Below are positions 23,859 through 36,149 of a stretch of DNA of 64,000 nucleotides, in pieces (position 1 is the first letter of the stretch; each line of letters begins with the position of its first letter). The DNA comes from Labyrinthula sp. Ha (lineage: Eukaryota > Sar > Bigyra > Labyrinthulida > Labyrinthulaceae): positions 496,001 through 560,000 of the forward strand of contig JAALGZ010000007.1 in NCBI GenBank assembly GCA_015227615.1, in the 5' to 3' direction. Both the position numbers and the translations under genes were made by a program. The notes beneath the pieces were generated by a model, which searched no databases, had not been told where the DNA came from, and saw only the letters and a program-made list of their open reading frames with translations.

Positions 23859-26800
23859 TTACCAAAAAGGGCACCAACCAAAGTATATTTGACACAGATT
23901 GAAGTCGTCCGTTGCCTCTGCAATTAGTTCCCTTACCTGTTGCTGTATAGTTGCCTTTTCCGTTCCATTTAACGAATCAAACCCAGTTAACTTAACTTCA
24001 ACTCGGCGAAGACACTCCAGCGCCTGCTCACTTGTCACGAAATGCCGCACGCGAACTCTGGAACCAACAGACAAACCCAGATTTGGAAGTTCAAATGGGA
24101 GTTGAGAGTTAGAGCTTCCCTCTGGGAAGTTATCCTTTTCATCAAGTTTCCAGGTAATAACCTTTTCTGTGGCATCCCAACCAACAATAGGATCGTGAAT
24201 GAAAGCTTCCAGCAGAGTCAGGAGCGTAGATTTATTCTTTCTGAGTACACCCAGTGTAGAAGTTGCGCTCGATAGATATGATCTTTCAACTGCATTGATT
24301 TCCATAGCATTGACAAACATTCGTGTCAACCTAAAAGGCACTGTTTCTGGAAACTTCTCTCGACGCATGGCTACCTCAAAGCAATCACCAAAATCAATAT
24401 GCAAGATTTGATTGGTCTCGCTGCAAATTAGAATATTCGATGGATGGCGATCCCCAAGTCCAATTAAGTATCCTACAACAGACATATTTGCGAGACTTGA
24501 AGTAAACTGTTTTCTTCTTGTCAACCAGTCATCTGAATCTGCGGCTCTTGCAAAGAAAGAATTTTTCAGATCGTCGCCTGTCAGGAGGCCTTTAACCTTT
24601 GTAAAAACTTCATATTTTCGAGATAGAGGCAATTTTTCATAGCTCTTAGTCTCCAGCGAGATCAGCTGATGTTCAGAGTTCAACGGAACATCAACACCAG
24701 ATCTGTATTTCTGAACTAAGTCGTGGAAAGGTTTATAACCCGAGACAAATTCAACGATACCAATCGTTTTATTCAATGGAACAACGTCGTAGGTCTTAAT
24801 CCGCTGGTCCAGGCGAAACTTAGCGTGGAGTTTATTAATTGTACCAAACAATTGCATCATTCTTTCATCCAAACGCAAATCTTCGTGTCCTTTTAATAAG
24901 AATGGATACTCTTTCCCATCAGTAGCAAGAACAAAAATTTTCTTGGGTCTTTGCTTGGATCCAATTACCTCAACCTTTGTTAAGAATTTGGTTAATCTCG
25001 GGCGTTGCCTAAATCTTTCTTCACGAAAAGCTACCCCAGGCAGTAATAATTGCAAATCTCTTAGTTGCGAAAGGACAGGAGATATTGTTCTAAGGTCGAG
25101 CACGGTCTTGGTTAGATCCTCAGAAAGGTTCTTGAAGGTTTCATGATAATACTTCCACGCTTGCTCCAAGAAAATCTCATGAACCTCTTCAACAAAATCT
25201 CGAGGGGTTGCTGTCCAAGCCCCAGTTTGGAGCATAGATCTACTTTGTACAGAGGTGCGTTGAGACCTACTAATGTATTCTTGAAGAAGCTCGGCAGCAA
25301 GTTGTAGAGGGCGAGCGTGTTTTTGAAAGAAAAGTGTTTCATGTGGTGTCATAGGACCTTGAGCTAGTTCTGCATGAAGAGGAAGCAAAGCGGATAGCAT
25401 GTTTTCAAACCTTCCATTACTGCCAAAATACTGTCTTGCAGCGTGCTCCAATGCAGTGACCCAATTTTCTTCCCAGAGAGAAGCAATGCGCGTGAGTTCT
25501 CTACTAACAGCGAGAGCTTGCTTCACAAGAATAGGATCCTTCTTTTGAATGTGTGCTAAAAGGAACTGGGCAGACTGTTTCTTATGCATTTTATCAGATG
25601 TACCAGTTACAATTAACGGGAATAAGAGTGGGTGAGAAGAAATATTACTCAGAAGTAATAAGAGTTTGCTTGTCAAATCCCCAATGTCGTTAATTCTTGC
25701 CATGAGTTGGGGGATAACATTGAACCAGACACTCAAGTTTATGGTAGAAAACCCCTCCTCCACAGCTTCTGAGACTTCTGGGATATCTCCATGATCAAAC
25801 CAAAGCTCTAATAGTTTCAGAAGATCAGTAATAATAGTAGCATTTTTAGCATGAGATAACCCAATTACTCTATAAAATCCTTGAACAGCGTTTAGCAATA
25901 ATCCTGTGCTCTGCTCAGAACTATCTGAGTTTCGTGTAAACAACGAAAGGTTCTGAAGGGCCCAGCCTTTCCAGGCTGTTATTGAGTGTGAATTAACCTC
26001 CAAGGCATCTGCATATACACTGCATGCATCAAAGGATTTAACCTGCAGTAAATTTTGGAGCTCTAAAGGTGTTGAACTGGTTGCCCAGTCTCCCAACAAA
26101 CAGCTAGTAGATACAAAAACTTTCTCTATAGAGCCACTGCTGGCTGTAAGGTGCTGTGCCAAGACAGAGTTCTCTCCTCTAGTGTTAAGTCTGAAGGAAC
26201 TTGTTTGCTGCTGCAACAGAAAGCAGAGGGCTGTTTGTAGTTGGGTGAGCCTGGAATAAGCTTTCGAATGCAACCCTTCAGACCAAAGTTGCTTACAAAA
26301 AGCTTCAGCCACCGCCGGGCAAAGCGACTTGTTTGCAACCACATGCTTCAACGGGGGAAACTTTACCACTCCTTCAATATTGATTCTATCCTCTTCGGAC
26401 TTAAAACTAGAGAAATTTGTTTCGAAAAGAGGACTGACGTACGAATGCAGCGGAGAGTCCAATGCACGAAATTTATTAATGCCCAGGCTCAACAAGAGTT
26501 TCCGTCCTAGAGCAATATTTCCATTTAGCTCACATGAAGAGTAAAACTCCAGCCAATGTTTTGTGTCATTTTCAGGCGAAAACAGCAATGACCTGTTAAG
26601 ATACAATGGAAGAAGATATTCCGAAGATTTGGGGATAGCTTCAAATCGATCGCTCCATAATGTTCTCACCTTCTGTAGCAGTTCCAACTCCTTGGAGGAA
26701 TCTACTTCAAGAGTAACAAGTACATTTGCCATTTCATTAACTTCCTGCAATAATTGGGCTCTTAGCAGCCAAGGTGTTGAGTGTTTCTTTGAAAATTTGT

Positions 26801-29800
26801 TTCCTTTATCCTCCAGCAGTTGGGCTTTCCCCAAGTTGGCTTCATCCATAGCTTTGTAGTATTTCCCTTCTCCAAGAAGGGATAGACTTTGGTAATAATG
26901 AAACTCCCATGATGGCTTTTTTAGAAACCCTAGACTGTCTTTTAACAGATCCCATTCCCCAAGAGCAAGGCAAGATTTGGATACCTCTGAGGCGATATCC
27001 TGAAGTATTGGCATGCTCTCTGGCTTAAATAATTTTTCCCCAAGGGAAAAATATTCCTCAAATACCCTATGATCTTTGTTAGCATCAAGTAAATTGAGGG
27101 CACTGGGCGTCTGAAGTATAGGTACTTTATACGTGGCCATAGGGCTCATGGCATCGAATGACTTCTTGAGTTTGCTAAAGATCTGTATTACTCTCCTCCA
27201 GCTAGCTCTCTTTGTTAAGTAAAAGATATATTCTGAACAATTCGTCAAAGTAGCTATGGGATGAGTTCTTAAGTTAAACTTCGAAAGAGCCAGATCAGAG
27301 TCCGGACTCCCATTTTCTGCTTTAGATGTGAAATCAAGCTTTCTCTGAACATAGTTCAAGCCCGGAAGGGTGAAGGAAGGTAACATCCGGGATTCAAGTT
27401 CTTTGTGGTAAAGTGCGAAGGCAAAACACTGGGCTTCTATAGCAGCCTTGTCAATGAGGATAGAACTTGTTCCCAAGTAATACCCTTTACGGCTCATATA
27501 GGCAAAAAGATCCACAATTTTAGAACGAACATCTGACGACATCTCTTTTTTTATTAGCACCGCATCTAGCGAATTGGACAGCATCAGTCTTGACTCCTGG
27601 GATAACTGAACCCAAAAAGAGAGAAAAGTAGGCTTGAACAGTCTACGAGCGAAATACTGCTGAGGCAGATTAGCGATAACTCGAATGGGTCTCGAGGGAC
27701 ATTGCTTGGTCATTTCAAAGCAGATTCTTGCAAACCAACTATCAGCACTCTGAGAGGAAGAGGTAGAGCGCCAAAGCTCTAGGAGCTTGTGGACTTCCAT
27801 CTGTTTGGGTTTGAAATTTACATTAGCACTATCCCTTGACATAGCAGTAGCTCTCTTAAGTAAAGCCTTTACAGGCCTTGTGTCCGGCAATCTATTTGGA
27901 TGGCAGAATGGTAGTAAATTTAGAGACTGCTGGTTAAAGAAAACGTAGGAGTAAACTTCAACTCCAGCTATACCATGAAATGTCTCCATCCTGGAAAACG
28001 TAGCAAAGCCTCGTTTTGCTACCATACGTCTGGTTAACCGGATATAAAGCTCCAGTAAATGGCCCTTACATCTAGAAACTGAGCTGTTATCCAACTCACA
28101 TGCCTGAGAATTAGTAACCGGGGAATTAATCAGTTCAACACATGGCAACATTTTGTCACAATATAGGTTGGGCAAAGAGATGAAAAAGTTAAGAAAGCTT
28201 TCAGCCAAAGGTGACCCGGAAGTGGCACATTCCACTTTCAGCAGGTGGTTGAATATCGACTCAATATCCTTAATCAACTGACGGGAGAATAAGTTTCTTT
28301 TGGAAACTAAATAATCAACCAAAATGGAAAAATGTCTTGAGAAGAGCAACTCATCAACTGCGGGTGAGGTTGCTTCTTTCAACAAAGTTAGTGAACGGCG
28401 TAAAAAGTTATGAACCAAGACCAAGCCTTCAGTTGAACCTAGTTGAGTCATTAGGAACGTAATAGAGTCAAAGACTCTCTCGGTTTGCTTGTGTTTCATT
28501 AAAGCCACAGAAAAGTTAACGAACCTGTCTAAGTAGCTACCAACTGTTGCTTTTTTCAAAAACACAAGGCGCTGGCACAGAATGGCAGTGTCCTCCAAAT
28601 CAATAAGAACGAAAGAACTGTTTGAGTTTAGCACTTGTATCAAGATGTCAAGAAGACGCTTCAACAAATCATCTATGTGTTGTGTGAGTGGCTTCTCTGA
28701 TGAAACACCGAGTTCAAGCAAACTTTCCAACAACTCATTAATTTGCACTAGGCTCTTTGACCTCGAAACCAGATGTACCAAATATTGATGAAACACCATA
28801 AGTACCGTGGTAGAATATTCGGCATTAATAATGTCCGCGGAGGTGACTTTGTTAGATAGGTTCTCATACTCTTCCTCAGACAGGTTATAGCCATTCATGT
28901 TAGGTGACACCTCACTTATCATCTTTTTTTGTGTTTCGTGTTGAGCTGCAAAGGTATTCATTTGCTTTGGACGTTTAATCTTGAGCAACATATCTACCTG
29001 TGGAAGAGTTTCTTCCATAGTCCCGTTCTTCAAAATATGTGCTTTCAAGAGTCCATTTTCCTCCTTACTTCTTGACTGCGAGAGAACACCCTTCTTAACT
29101 ACGTAGAAAGAAGAATGTAAATTTTCTCTAAGAGTTGCTTCCTCTGGTAATGTTTTCAACACATTGAAACCTAGATAAGCATATAGAGACACGAAATAAG
29201 GCGCGAATGAATTAGGTAAATGCTGAATACTATTGGCTACCGTTAACTTTTCAAACATTTTTTTTACTAAGGGTTGAGAGATGAAAGTTGATTCTAGTTT
29301 AAAGTTGTTTTGTGGAAGTTTAACAAGTATAAAAGCCATAGTAAAGAGAGAAATATGGTCTATATCATTCCAATTTGTTTCAATAAAATGCTCCACCCTT
29401 TCCTTTACCTCGCTTTCCTTAGGCTTGAGGAAAGATCTCCAAACCTGAGCGGGTCCTTCCAGAAACCCTAACACCTCTAATGCATATTTTTCATCCACCC
29501 TTGAAGATAATAAATCGTTAACAATGGAAGACACTACCCGAAGCCAAACAGAATATTTCAGAGATAAGGGTAGCAATGTCATAAACAACGTAAAATCTCG
29601 AAGTACTTTCCCTTTTTCTCCTAGGTCTGAGACATCTAGAGACTGCAGCAGCTCTGTGCCAAGAGGGAACATGAAATTCCGCAATTCTTCATGATCTGGT
29701 CCTTGATAATGGGCAAGAATCTTCCAGAGAACACGTTGGTTGTCCCTCATATTTGCTCTAGGACAGGATAGAATAGTCCTAAGAAATGGATATAAACTTG

Positions 29801-31515
29801 CAGGTGACGTATCCACAATAACTAGAGCTGATTTCAAAAGAAGAATGTCATTAGATGTACTGCTAGAAGACACAAAAGAGGTACATAAGGTTTCTACCAG
29901 CATAGTAATAGATTCTGATGCATTAAACTTGCCAAGGAGATTCAGATTCAAAGAGAGAGCATAAATGTTATGGGCCGAAAGTGTTCTGTTTTTCTTTAAG
30001 CCCTCAAGGATTAAATGAAGAGAAGCAGGCAGAAGGTGCTTCTTATCAAATGGAAATATGGCCATTGAAGATAGGGCAGTTTTCCACAACACATTGTAGT
30101 CTTCAATTGTTCTTTCCGTACCATGCCTATGAGAGCCCCCGTCATCGTCACTGAACTTTTGCAAACTCGAGTTGATAAAGGAGAGCAATCTATCTCCCAG
30201 TAAAAACCGCAGCTTGGGTAACATTTGTGCAACCCGAACGAAAATGGAAGCAGAGTACTCGTGTAATGACAATTCTGCGAAATTAAGTATTTTGGCTAGA
30301 TAAGTTTTTATTTTCAAACTGTTGAATCCTTCAATAAAAGTTAAGGCCAACAAGCAGCGACATCCCTCTTTGTGGTAATTTTGAGAGAACCCTTGTGGGT
30401 CAGTTATGATAATGCGCTTAAGTGTTTTTTCATAAAAGTCAGAAGGTTCATTCCAGTATTTTGGTAGAAGAAACGCCACAGCTAAACACTGCAGCGTCTC
30501 TTTCGTGAATGTTCTCTTTTCGTTAAAGCTTTTTTTCGATTGGTGTGGTTGAAGAACTTTAGATAAGAAACGAATCCAATCAGAACAAGTTTCTGTCGGG
30601 CAAATCTTTGTGAGCAAAACAAGAAAAATTTTTTTCTCTGGCCAACCGGCAATAAAATGTTCGGTTTTGCTTGTTGACATTTTTTTTAAGAGAGAAAATA
30701 GTTCTCCAAAGATTTCATGAGCTGATGCTTGCCCTCCAAGGGTACCATAATTACCTTCAAGAATTGTAAGAAGAGACAATAGGAGTTGAAGCAGGTAATT
30801 TACTTCCTCAGGTCTCTTAATATTCAGGGTTTCCCTTGAGTTTTGCTTCAGCCTTCCAACACGTCGTTCTGGAGTATAAGCCTTATCGATCTTCAGGAAA
30901 TACATATCTATGGATCTAACTGCAAGGAAAAGCAAGATATTCAGTTCCTTGGAACTGGAAAGTTGAGCAGAGAGATATTGAACCTTGTTCATTGCTGACA
31001 GAATTTCTTGTGCAACGCGTCGAATATGTGTCTCAGTAGCTACAAAGTGCTTCCCAGAAACTACCAAGAACATACTTACTGAATTAGAAACATGAGTTGG
31101 TGCCTTCTCAACGGTGATAAGAAAAATGCGCAGTCCAATATAAATTTTAGAGTCTGAAACACCTGATAATGAAGAGAGAGTCTTAGATATTTCGTAATCT
31201 ATTGCTTCAGATAAAACCAACTTTTCATTTTCGATAACAATAGAATAAAACTCTAGAAAATCATCAACAAGCTCCAAATAATTATTTTTGTATAGTATTT
31301 CTACGCTAGATATCTGTTCTAGCAGAATAGATATTGTACTACAAATAAGCTTAACCTAATGGCTTAGAATGTATGATGTTTACCTTCATAGGACGCCTTT
31401 GTTTTTTTCCAACCGTATACAAGTTCTCCAATAATTTAAGGTAAACTAAAATTAAATTATAGAATAATATATACGCTTTTTTTTCTTCACTTTTTTTATT
31501 TTGATTGCACGGCAT
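23859..31515 (-). CDS. TOR: TOR serine/threonine kinase (phosphatidylinositol-kinase-related)
   Basis: TOR is the catalytic subunit of TORC1/2, controlling growth in response to nutrients. Exons are 31384-31515 and 23859-31355; the intron 31356-31383 is 28 bases, phase 0. The product is about 2542 residues, almost the length of human mTOR. N-terminal HEAT-like repeats and a FAT domain precede the FRB (about residues 2005-2115: ELTRIASLWEENW, AARQYFG, EQAWKYYHETF). The kinase domain has SKQRPKKIFVLATDGKEYPF, LLKGHEDLRLDERMMQLFG, the catalytic loop GLGDRHPSN (near 24450) and HIDFGDCFEVAMRREKFPE. It ends with a FATC terminating NLCQIYFGWCPFW, diagnostic for TOR among PIKKs. The start is uncertain: 31515 is the first ATG of exon 1, but an extra 29-base intron at 31446-31474 (GTATAT to TTTTAG) is possible and would move the start upstream. 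Confidence 0.95.
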
Positions 31516-31786
31516 TCCTTGCTTACTTCGTCGAGAATCTGCTCTTGAATAAAATACAAAACAATTTTGTACCAAAACTTGCCTCAATTCGAGTACTTCG
31601 GGTTAAAAAAACATTTAAATCCTCTAAATATATAATACATAGGAATCATTACTTATTCTAATATCCAATTTATTGAATTCATCAACAAATTCTCTTCCAG
31701 GATTTTTTACTGCTATCTTTCTTTCCATTTACAGAACTATGTAGTAGGGTTATATTTTGGGCTTATTTGCAATGTGCTATTAAATA

Positions 31787-32228
31787 ATGGAAAAGATCCA
31801 AGAAACGAAGGAAAAAGTTTTTGAGACTGTTAAACAATCCTTAGATGCTTTTAACCCTGAAACCAATGGTAAATCGAATCTAAGCCGTTTCATTTAGATG
31901 GAAGTATTTTCAGACCCATTTTTGCTTTTACGGCTGATGGTTTAAATAGGTTTGAGAACGTGAAAGGGGTTGTAGCAGAAAGGGTTCGAGCAGAGAAAAG
32001 CGAAGTAGAAAGAAAAGTAATTCCCAAGTTTAGTACACATAAATCTGACCATGATTTTTAGACTCTGCTTATAATTCCATAGTGAAAAATCCAGAGTACC
32101 TGCCTTTAGGCTTCGGGTTGGCAACAGCAATAGTATTTTCTCGAACTGGTCTGAGATTCAAAAGGGTGTTGCAGGTAAGTACCTTGGCAACAATTGGGGG
32201 TTACGGCTATTTATTTTCTCTCAACTGA
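31787..32228 (+). CDS. Small spliced membrane protein, MICOS MIC26/MIC27 (apolipoprotein O)-like
   Basis: Three exons (31787-31868, 31898-32032 and 32062-32228) separated by two 29-base introns (31869-31897 and 32033-32061), both GT to TTTAG, give an open frame of 127 residues. The N half is charged and helical (EKIQETKEKVFETVKQSLDA; VAERVRAEKSEVERKV). The C half is YNSIVKNPEYLPLGFGLATA, then IVFSRTGLRFKRVLQ and LATIGGYGYLF: two hydrophobic helices joined by a basic loop. This follows the pattern of apolipoprotein O/MIC27 proteins, which shape mitochondrial cristae. Gene structure is well supported by the matching intron lengths; the family call rests on pattern similarity by eye. It is divergent from TOR (about 270 bases between starts). 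Confidence 0.6.
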
Positions 32229-32507
32229 AACTACTTCTTTGACATAAAAACAATTCCATGCCCTGCTAAATTTGATGCCTCTAAAAGTTAACTCATGTGA
32301 CCAGTTGAACTTCCTTATATCTTCTATTCAACTACCGAATCAACTAAAACTATAGTATTTGGCTAGTAGCTGAAGAACACAAAACTCACTTTTTACTTGT
32401 TAATTTAAGCTGAAGAAAACATGTCAACACGACTTTCTTGGGCGGATTCTAGCCGCACCAAGTACTGATAAACCAGGTTTCAGGACGCATATGCATATCT
32501 TCTTGAG

Positions 32508-35500
32508 TTATTGCCGTGCAGTGTTAAGGAGGTATTGCTTAACTTCAAATAACTGAGGGTGCTTAAAATTTCCATATAACTCTTCAAGCTTCACCACAGC
32601 TGTTGCTAAGAATACCCTTGCTAGAGGCACATAGTTTTTAAGTAGACTCTTACCGATGTCAACAAAAGCATCAATGATCAGATTATGGGCCGGGATATCA
32701 ACTAGTTTCATGTCAAGAAATTCTCTTATACTCTTCTGCAATGGTGTGCTCTTAGCCGAAAGTAGAGATTTATCATACTCCTGCCCCAACAACTGAGCCT
32801 GTTCATATCTAAACAGGGATGAATAAGACGCCAAGCCGAGGTCAAAAAACTTAAGCAGTTCCTTTTTATTGTTCTGCGTAAGTGAAGTCGTATAACTGTC
32901 GCAGATTGTCATGCAGACCTTTCCAATTTTACTACTGTTTAGAGGTAAACCACAAACTTCATCCATTTTCAAATAGATGCTCAAAACTTTCTTCAAAGTC
33001 TCTCGCCCAGATTTTATATCATAAAGCAGCAACGTTCTCCCTTTGTTTAATAGTGCGCGACAGTAGTTTCGAGTTAGTTGACTCACATATAGATCTTCAT
33101 AGATTTTAAGACTAAGATTGTGATATTTCAAAGCTTCAAGCTTATACGCCTTCATTTTGGTTTCATGCACGGAGCTCCAACGTTCATTTCCAGGAGAGGC
33201 TCCATCGAGGTTAGCTTTGGCAATAGAGTTCTTCAAAAGCTCATGATTAACACAAGCAATGCATGAAAACACTCTAGCAATATCAACATGGTTGGTGTAT
33301 TTGCCGTGGAAACGATGATATTGCTTCAAACTGGCTTTAAATAAAGTGAGGCTTTGAGCCAAGTGATTCAACCTAAAATGGCACATCCCTGAAAAAAACA
33401 AGCTTCGAGGCAAAATTGGATCCGACACCTCATTTTGTTCACTGAGGAAGAAAGAACATCCGCTTGACCCAACCTCGAAACATTTCAGAGCATCCTGGTA
33501 ACGGGATTTACGAAATGGAATATCCAGTAGGATAACTCCTTCATTAAAAGTGAGATCACATAAGATAAGCTCAATGGCTCGTTCATGAAAGTTTGGGAAT
33601 AATGAGGATATTGTGGCATTAAAACGCTTTACGCCCTGTACTTCGGGGGCTAAATTCAGGGAGGAAAGTTTTTCCTCTATTTTTTCGCTAATCTTTTTGA
33701 ATTTAAGAATGCCTTCTTCATCCGACCAAGATTTCTTTAATCTATTTTGAAAAGAAGTGTTTCGCTCCAACTCTCCAGCAACGTTAATTCTCAGATCATT
33801 AAAATGAGGTAGTAAGTTTAGTTTCAGACTATACCGCTTATTTATATAAGATTTCAATTTGTTTTCTTTAGATGCTTGAGAGTGTAGGTAGCGTATATTT
33901 TGTGTAAGGTCGAAGAGCTTTGAATCATTTTCTATTTGCCCAGGATTTGATAATAGATACTCTAAACTTTCACCAAACAAGGTTTCAAAATTAAGTTCGA
34001 AAGACAGATGATGAAATTTTTCTAGAATGACATTAATAGAAGCAATCCCACTTGGGCTGGCTGCTTCTAAAGATTTCAGCGCGGTTTGTACCTGTCTATT
34101 GAGTGAAAAGTAACCAATTTTCTCCATTTTTACCAAATTGTTTCGTAAGAGAAATGCAAGAATTGACGGTCTACTCAAAAGATCATTATCAAACTTTAAG
34201 TGAAGGAGTGCTTCAGCTGGTGGAGCTTCACCTTTGGCCATTCTCACACTCCCTAAAAGTTTAAGATCCATTTGGCTTAGAGCATACGTGTTGTGGGTTA
34301 CGGTACTGAAACTAGAGCCACTATGAGACCCCGTATCTACACTTGTCTCATCTGACGCTGCCACTATGGGTACGAAAGGGTTGAATACAATTTCAAAGCA
34401 TTCTTGGCTTTCCAACATTAGTTCAGGGAACAGAAAAAGTGGAATCCGTTTCTCACTAAGCCAGGAACATTGCCGCAGTGTAGAAATTGTTTGCTCCATT
34501 ACTAGACCCACGTTACCTGTCATATTTTCGACTTTCCGGGTCAGATCATCAATCCAGAGCTTAATAATAACTGTGACTCTGTTTTGTGAGAGCGTATTTT
34601 CTGCCATTAGAATTAAGTTCTCAAACCTTTCAAAATCTTTTGGAAGTACCTTGGGTTTAACCCTGGGCCACCAAACTGCCTGATTTAATACAAGATCTGT
34701 AATACTTTCTATTTTTTCTTGTTTCAAAAATGGAAAATATCTATAGACGCCGTGTTGTCTAAGAAAAAGTTCGACTTCAAATAGCCGAGGATTGAAACTG
34801 TTATTAGTTGCACGGTTTTCTTTTGGGAGAGTTCTTTTTAAGGTTTTCCTTACCAATTTTTGAGCCCTTGAGCCTTTTTGGCGTTTTATCTCTTCCTCCC
34901 TGCTCTTTTCTTGCTGATATTTCTTGTAGACTGTTTCCAATCTCTTATTTCTTGTAGCTTGAAGAAACGCTTCTTGCTCTTCGAACCTTCTTAATAACAC
35001 TGCGATACTTGCACTTGTATGACGTGCAAGATTGCCAAGCAACACTGTAGGCAAAGGGTTGCAACAAAGATGAGAAGAATCAAGAAATCGAGAAATTTCA
35101 TGGTGATATGTTGCGGAAAAGTTTTTATCTGAAGCGCTTCGATCAGAGTATACAATAAGCAACTTTCTTGCTTCTTCATCACATAACTCAGATAGCTTGA
35201 GGCACCGTATTTTAGTCTTAAAGTTGCTAAACTTTCTTCGTACTGCTGTAGCAGTGAGTGAAGTTGTAATAATAACGTGGCCAAGCATAAATTTATGTAG
35301 TTTATTTACATCAAGATTTTCCAACTTTTTTGGTATCCATTCTTGTATGTTTATATGGGAATCACCATAATCATCAAAAACAACAAGCCAGTTACTCTCT
35401 AGTCGAGTTAAAAAATGTAGAAACCGTATTTTCAATATCTCTGCCTTTGTCTCTAATTTAAGAGCCTGTACTTCAAGTGGACTTGTGACATGGTATAGCA

Positions 35501-36149
35501 AAATATCTCTAATGTCACTAAGGATATTATTCGCATTAATCCAGAACACATACTTATACCGATTTTCATAAGATAAGAGATATATATATGCAAGGCTACT
35601 TTTCCCTATACCAGCAGATCCAGTAATAGAAACAATATTTAATTTGTTATATTCAGCTAAAACTTGTTGCCTCGAAGATCGCTCAATAGTGTCTCTTAAA
35701 GTTGAGTGATTAATAGGTAAAGCATCAACTAAAAGCTGCCGCAAATGCTTCAATTCTTTATTTCGGCCAATAAATCTTCCATTTTCCAAATGTTTAAAAG
35801 TTGGCAACAAATGGAATTTCTTCTTTTTTCTTATGATTTTCCGAGGTCCTTTAGGCTTAATTTTATTTTCAATTTTTGCAGTTTTTGGTTCAGGAATCTG
35901 AGTTGATTTTTCAAGTAATTTATGCTCTCTAGGAAGCATTCGCATTTGAAACTTGTCCTCCTCAGATTTCAGCGGAGCAAAACCCTGATGGTCGGCAAAA
36001 AACGAACCTGCTGAGAAGCCAGGAGAAGGCAGTGTCATATCCTGGGTACCCGGAGAAAAGGCACTTAATGGTTTGGGTTTGCCTTGGTTTAACTCATGTG
36101 AAGAAACTGGCAGCTTGCTAATTTCTTGACTGGAACTATCAGCTACCAT
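32508..36149 (-). CDS. STAND (NB-ARC-like) NTPase with SAM-like region and TPR repeats
   Basis: A large signal-transducing NTPase of 1213 residues with no intron; I know no named orthologue. Residues 1-115 are low-complexity and end in a basic patch. An entry motif RFIGRNKELKHL lies at about 125-137. Walker A (ITGSAGIGKSSL) is at about 175-186 and a Walker B-like NWLVVFDDYGD at about 253-263. HVIITTS at 291-297 resembles the NB-ARC sensor, and NPLPTVLLGNLA at 364-375 resembles the GLPLAL motif. A basic coiled segment follows (about 400-445), then a SAM-like region at about 457-515 (FEVELFLRQHGVYRYFPFLK, ITDLVL). The C-terminal third has TPR-like helical pairs from about residue 930 (RSLFFSGMCHFRLNHLAQSL). 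Proteins with this plan act as ligand-triggered oligomeric switches in immunity, cell death or transcription; the role here is unknown. Confidence 0.85.
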   Translation of the reverse strand: MVADSSSQEISKLPVSSHELNQGKPKPLSAFSPGTQDMTLPSPGFSAGSFFADHQGFAPLKSEEDKFQMRMLPREHKLLEKSTQIPEPKTAKIENKIKPKGPRKIIRKKKKFHLLPTFKHLENGRFIGRNKELKHLRQLLVDALPINHSTLRDTIERSSRQQVLAEYNKLNIVSITGSAGIGKSSLAYIYLLSYENRYKYVFWINANNILSDIRDILLYHVTSPLEVQALKLETKAEILKIRFLHFLTRLESNWLVVFDDYGDSHINIQEWIPKKLENLDVNKLHKFMLGHVIITTSLTATAVRRKFSNFKTKIRCLKLSELCDEEARKLLIVYSDRSASDKNFSATYHHEISRFLDSSHLCCNPLPTVLLGNLARHTSASIAVLLRRFEEQEAFLQATRNKRLETVYKKYQQEKSREEEIKRQKGSRAQKLVRKTLKRTLPKENRATNNSFNPRLFEVELFLRQHGVYRYFPFLKQEKIESITDLVLNQAVWWPRVKPKVLPKDFERFENLILMAENTLSQNRVTVIIKLWIDDLTRKVENMTGNVGLVMEQTISTLRQCSWLSEKRIPLFLFPELMLESQECFEIVFNPFVPIVAASDETSVDTGSHSGSSFSTVTHNTYALSQMDLKLLGSVRMAKGEAPPAEALLHLKFDNDLLSRPSILAFLLRNNLVKMEKIGYFSLNRQVQTALKSLEAASPSGIASINVILEKFHHLSFELNFETLFGESLEYLLSNPGQIENDSKLFDLTQNIRYLHSQASKENKLKSYINKRYSLKLNLLPHFNDLRINVAGELERNTSFQNRLKKSWSDEEGILKFKKISEKIEEKLSSLNLAPEVQGVKRFNATISSLFPNFHERAIELILCDLTFNEGVILLDIPFRKSRYQDALKCFEVGSSGCSFFLSEQNEVSDPILPRSLFFSGMCHFRLNHLAQSLTLFKASLKQYHRFHGKYTNHVDIARVFSCIACVNHELLKNSIAKANLDGASPGNERWSSVHETKMKAYKLEALKYHNLSLKIYEDLYVSQLTRNYCRALLNKGRTLLLYDIKSGRETLKKVLSIYLKMDEVCGLPLNSSKIGKVCMTICDSYTTSLTQNNKKELLKFFDLGLASYSSLFRYEQAQLLGQEYDKSLLSAKSTPLQKSIREFLDMKLVDIPAHNLIIDAFVDIGKSLLKNYVPLARVFLATAVVKLEELYGNFKHPQLFEVKQYLLNTARQ

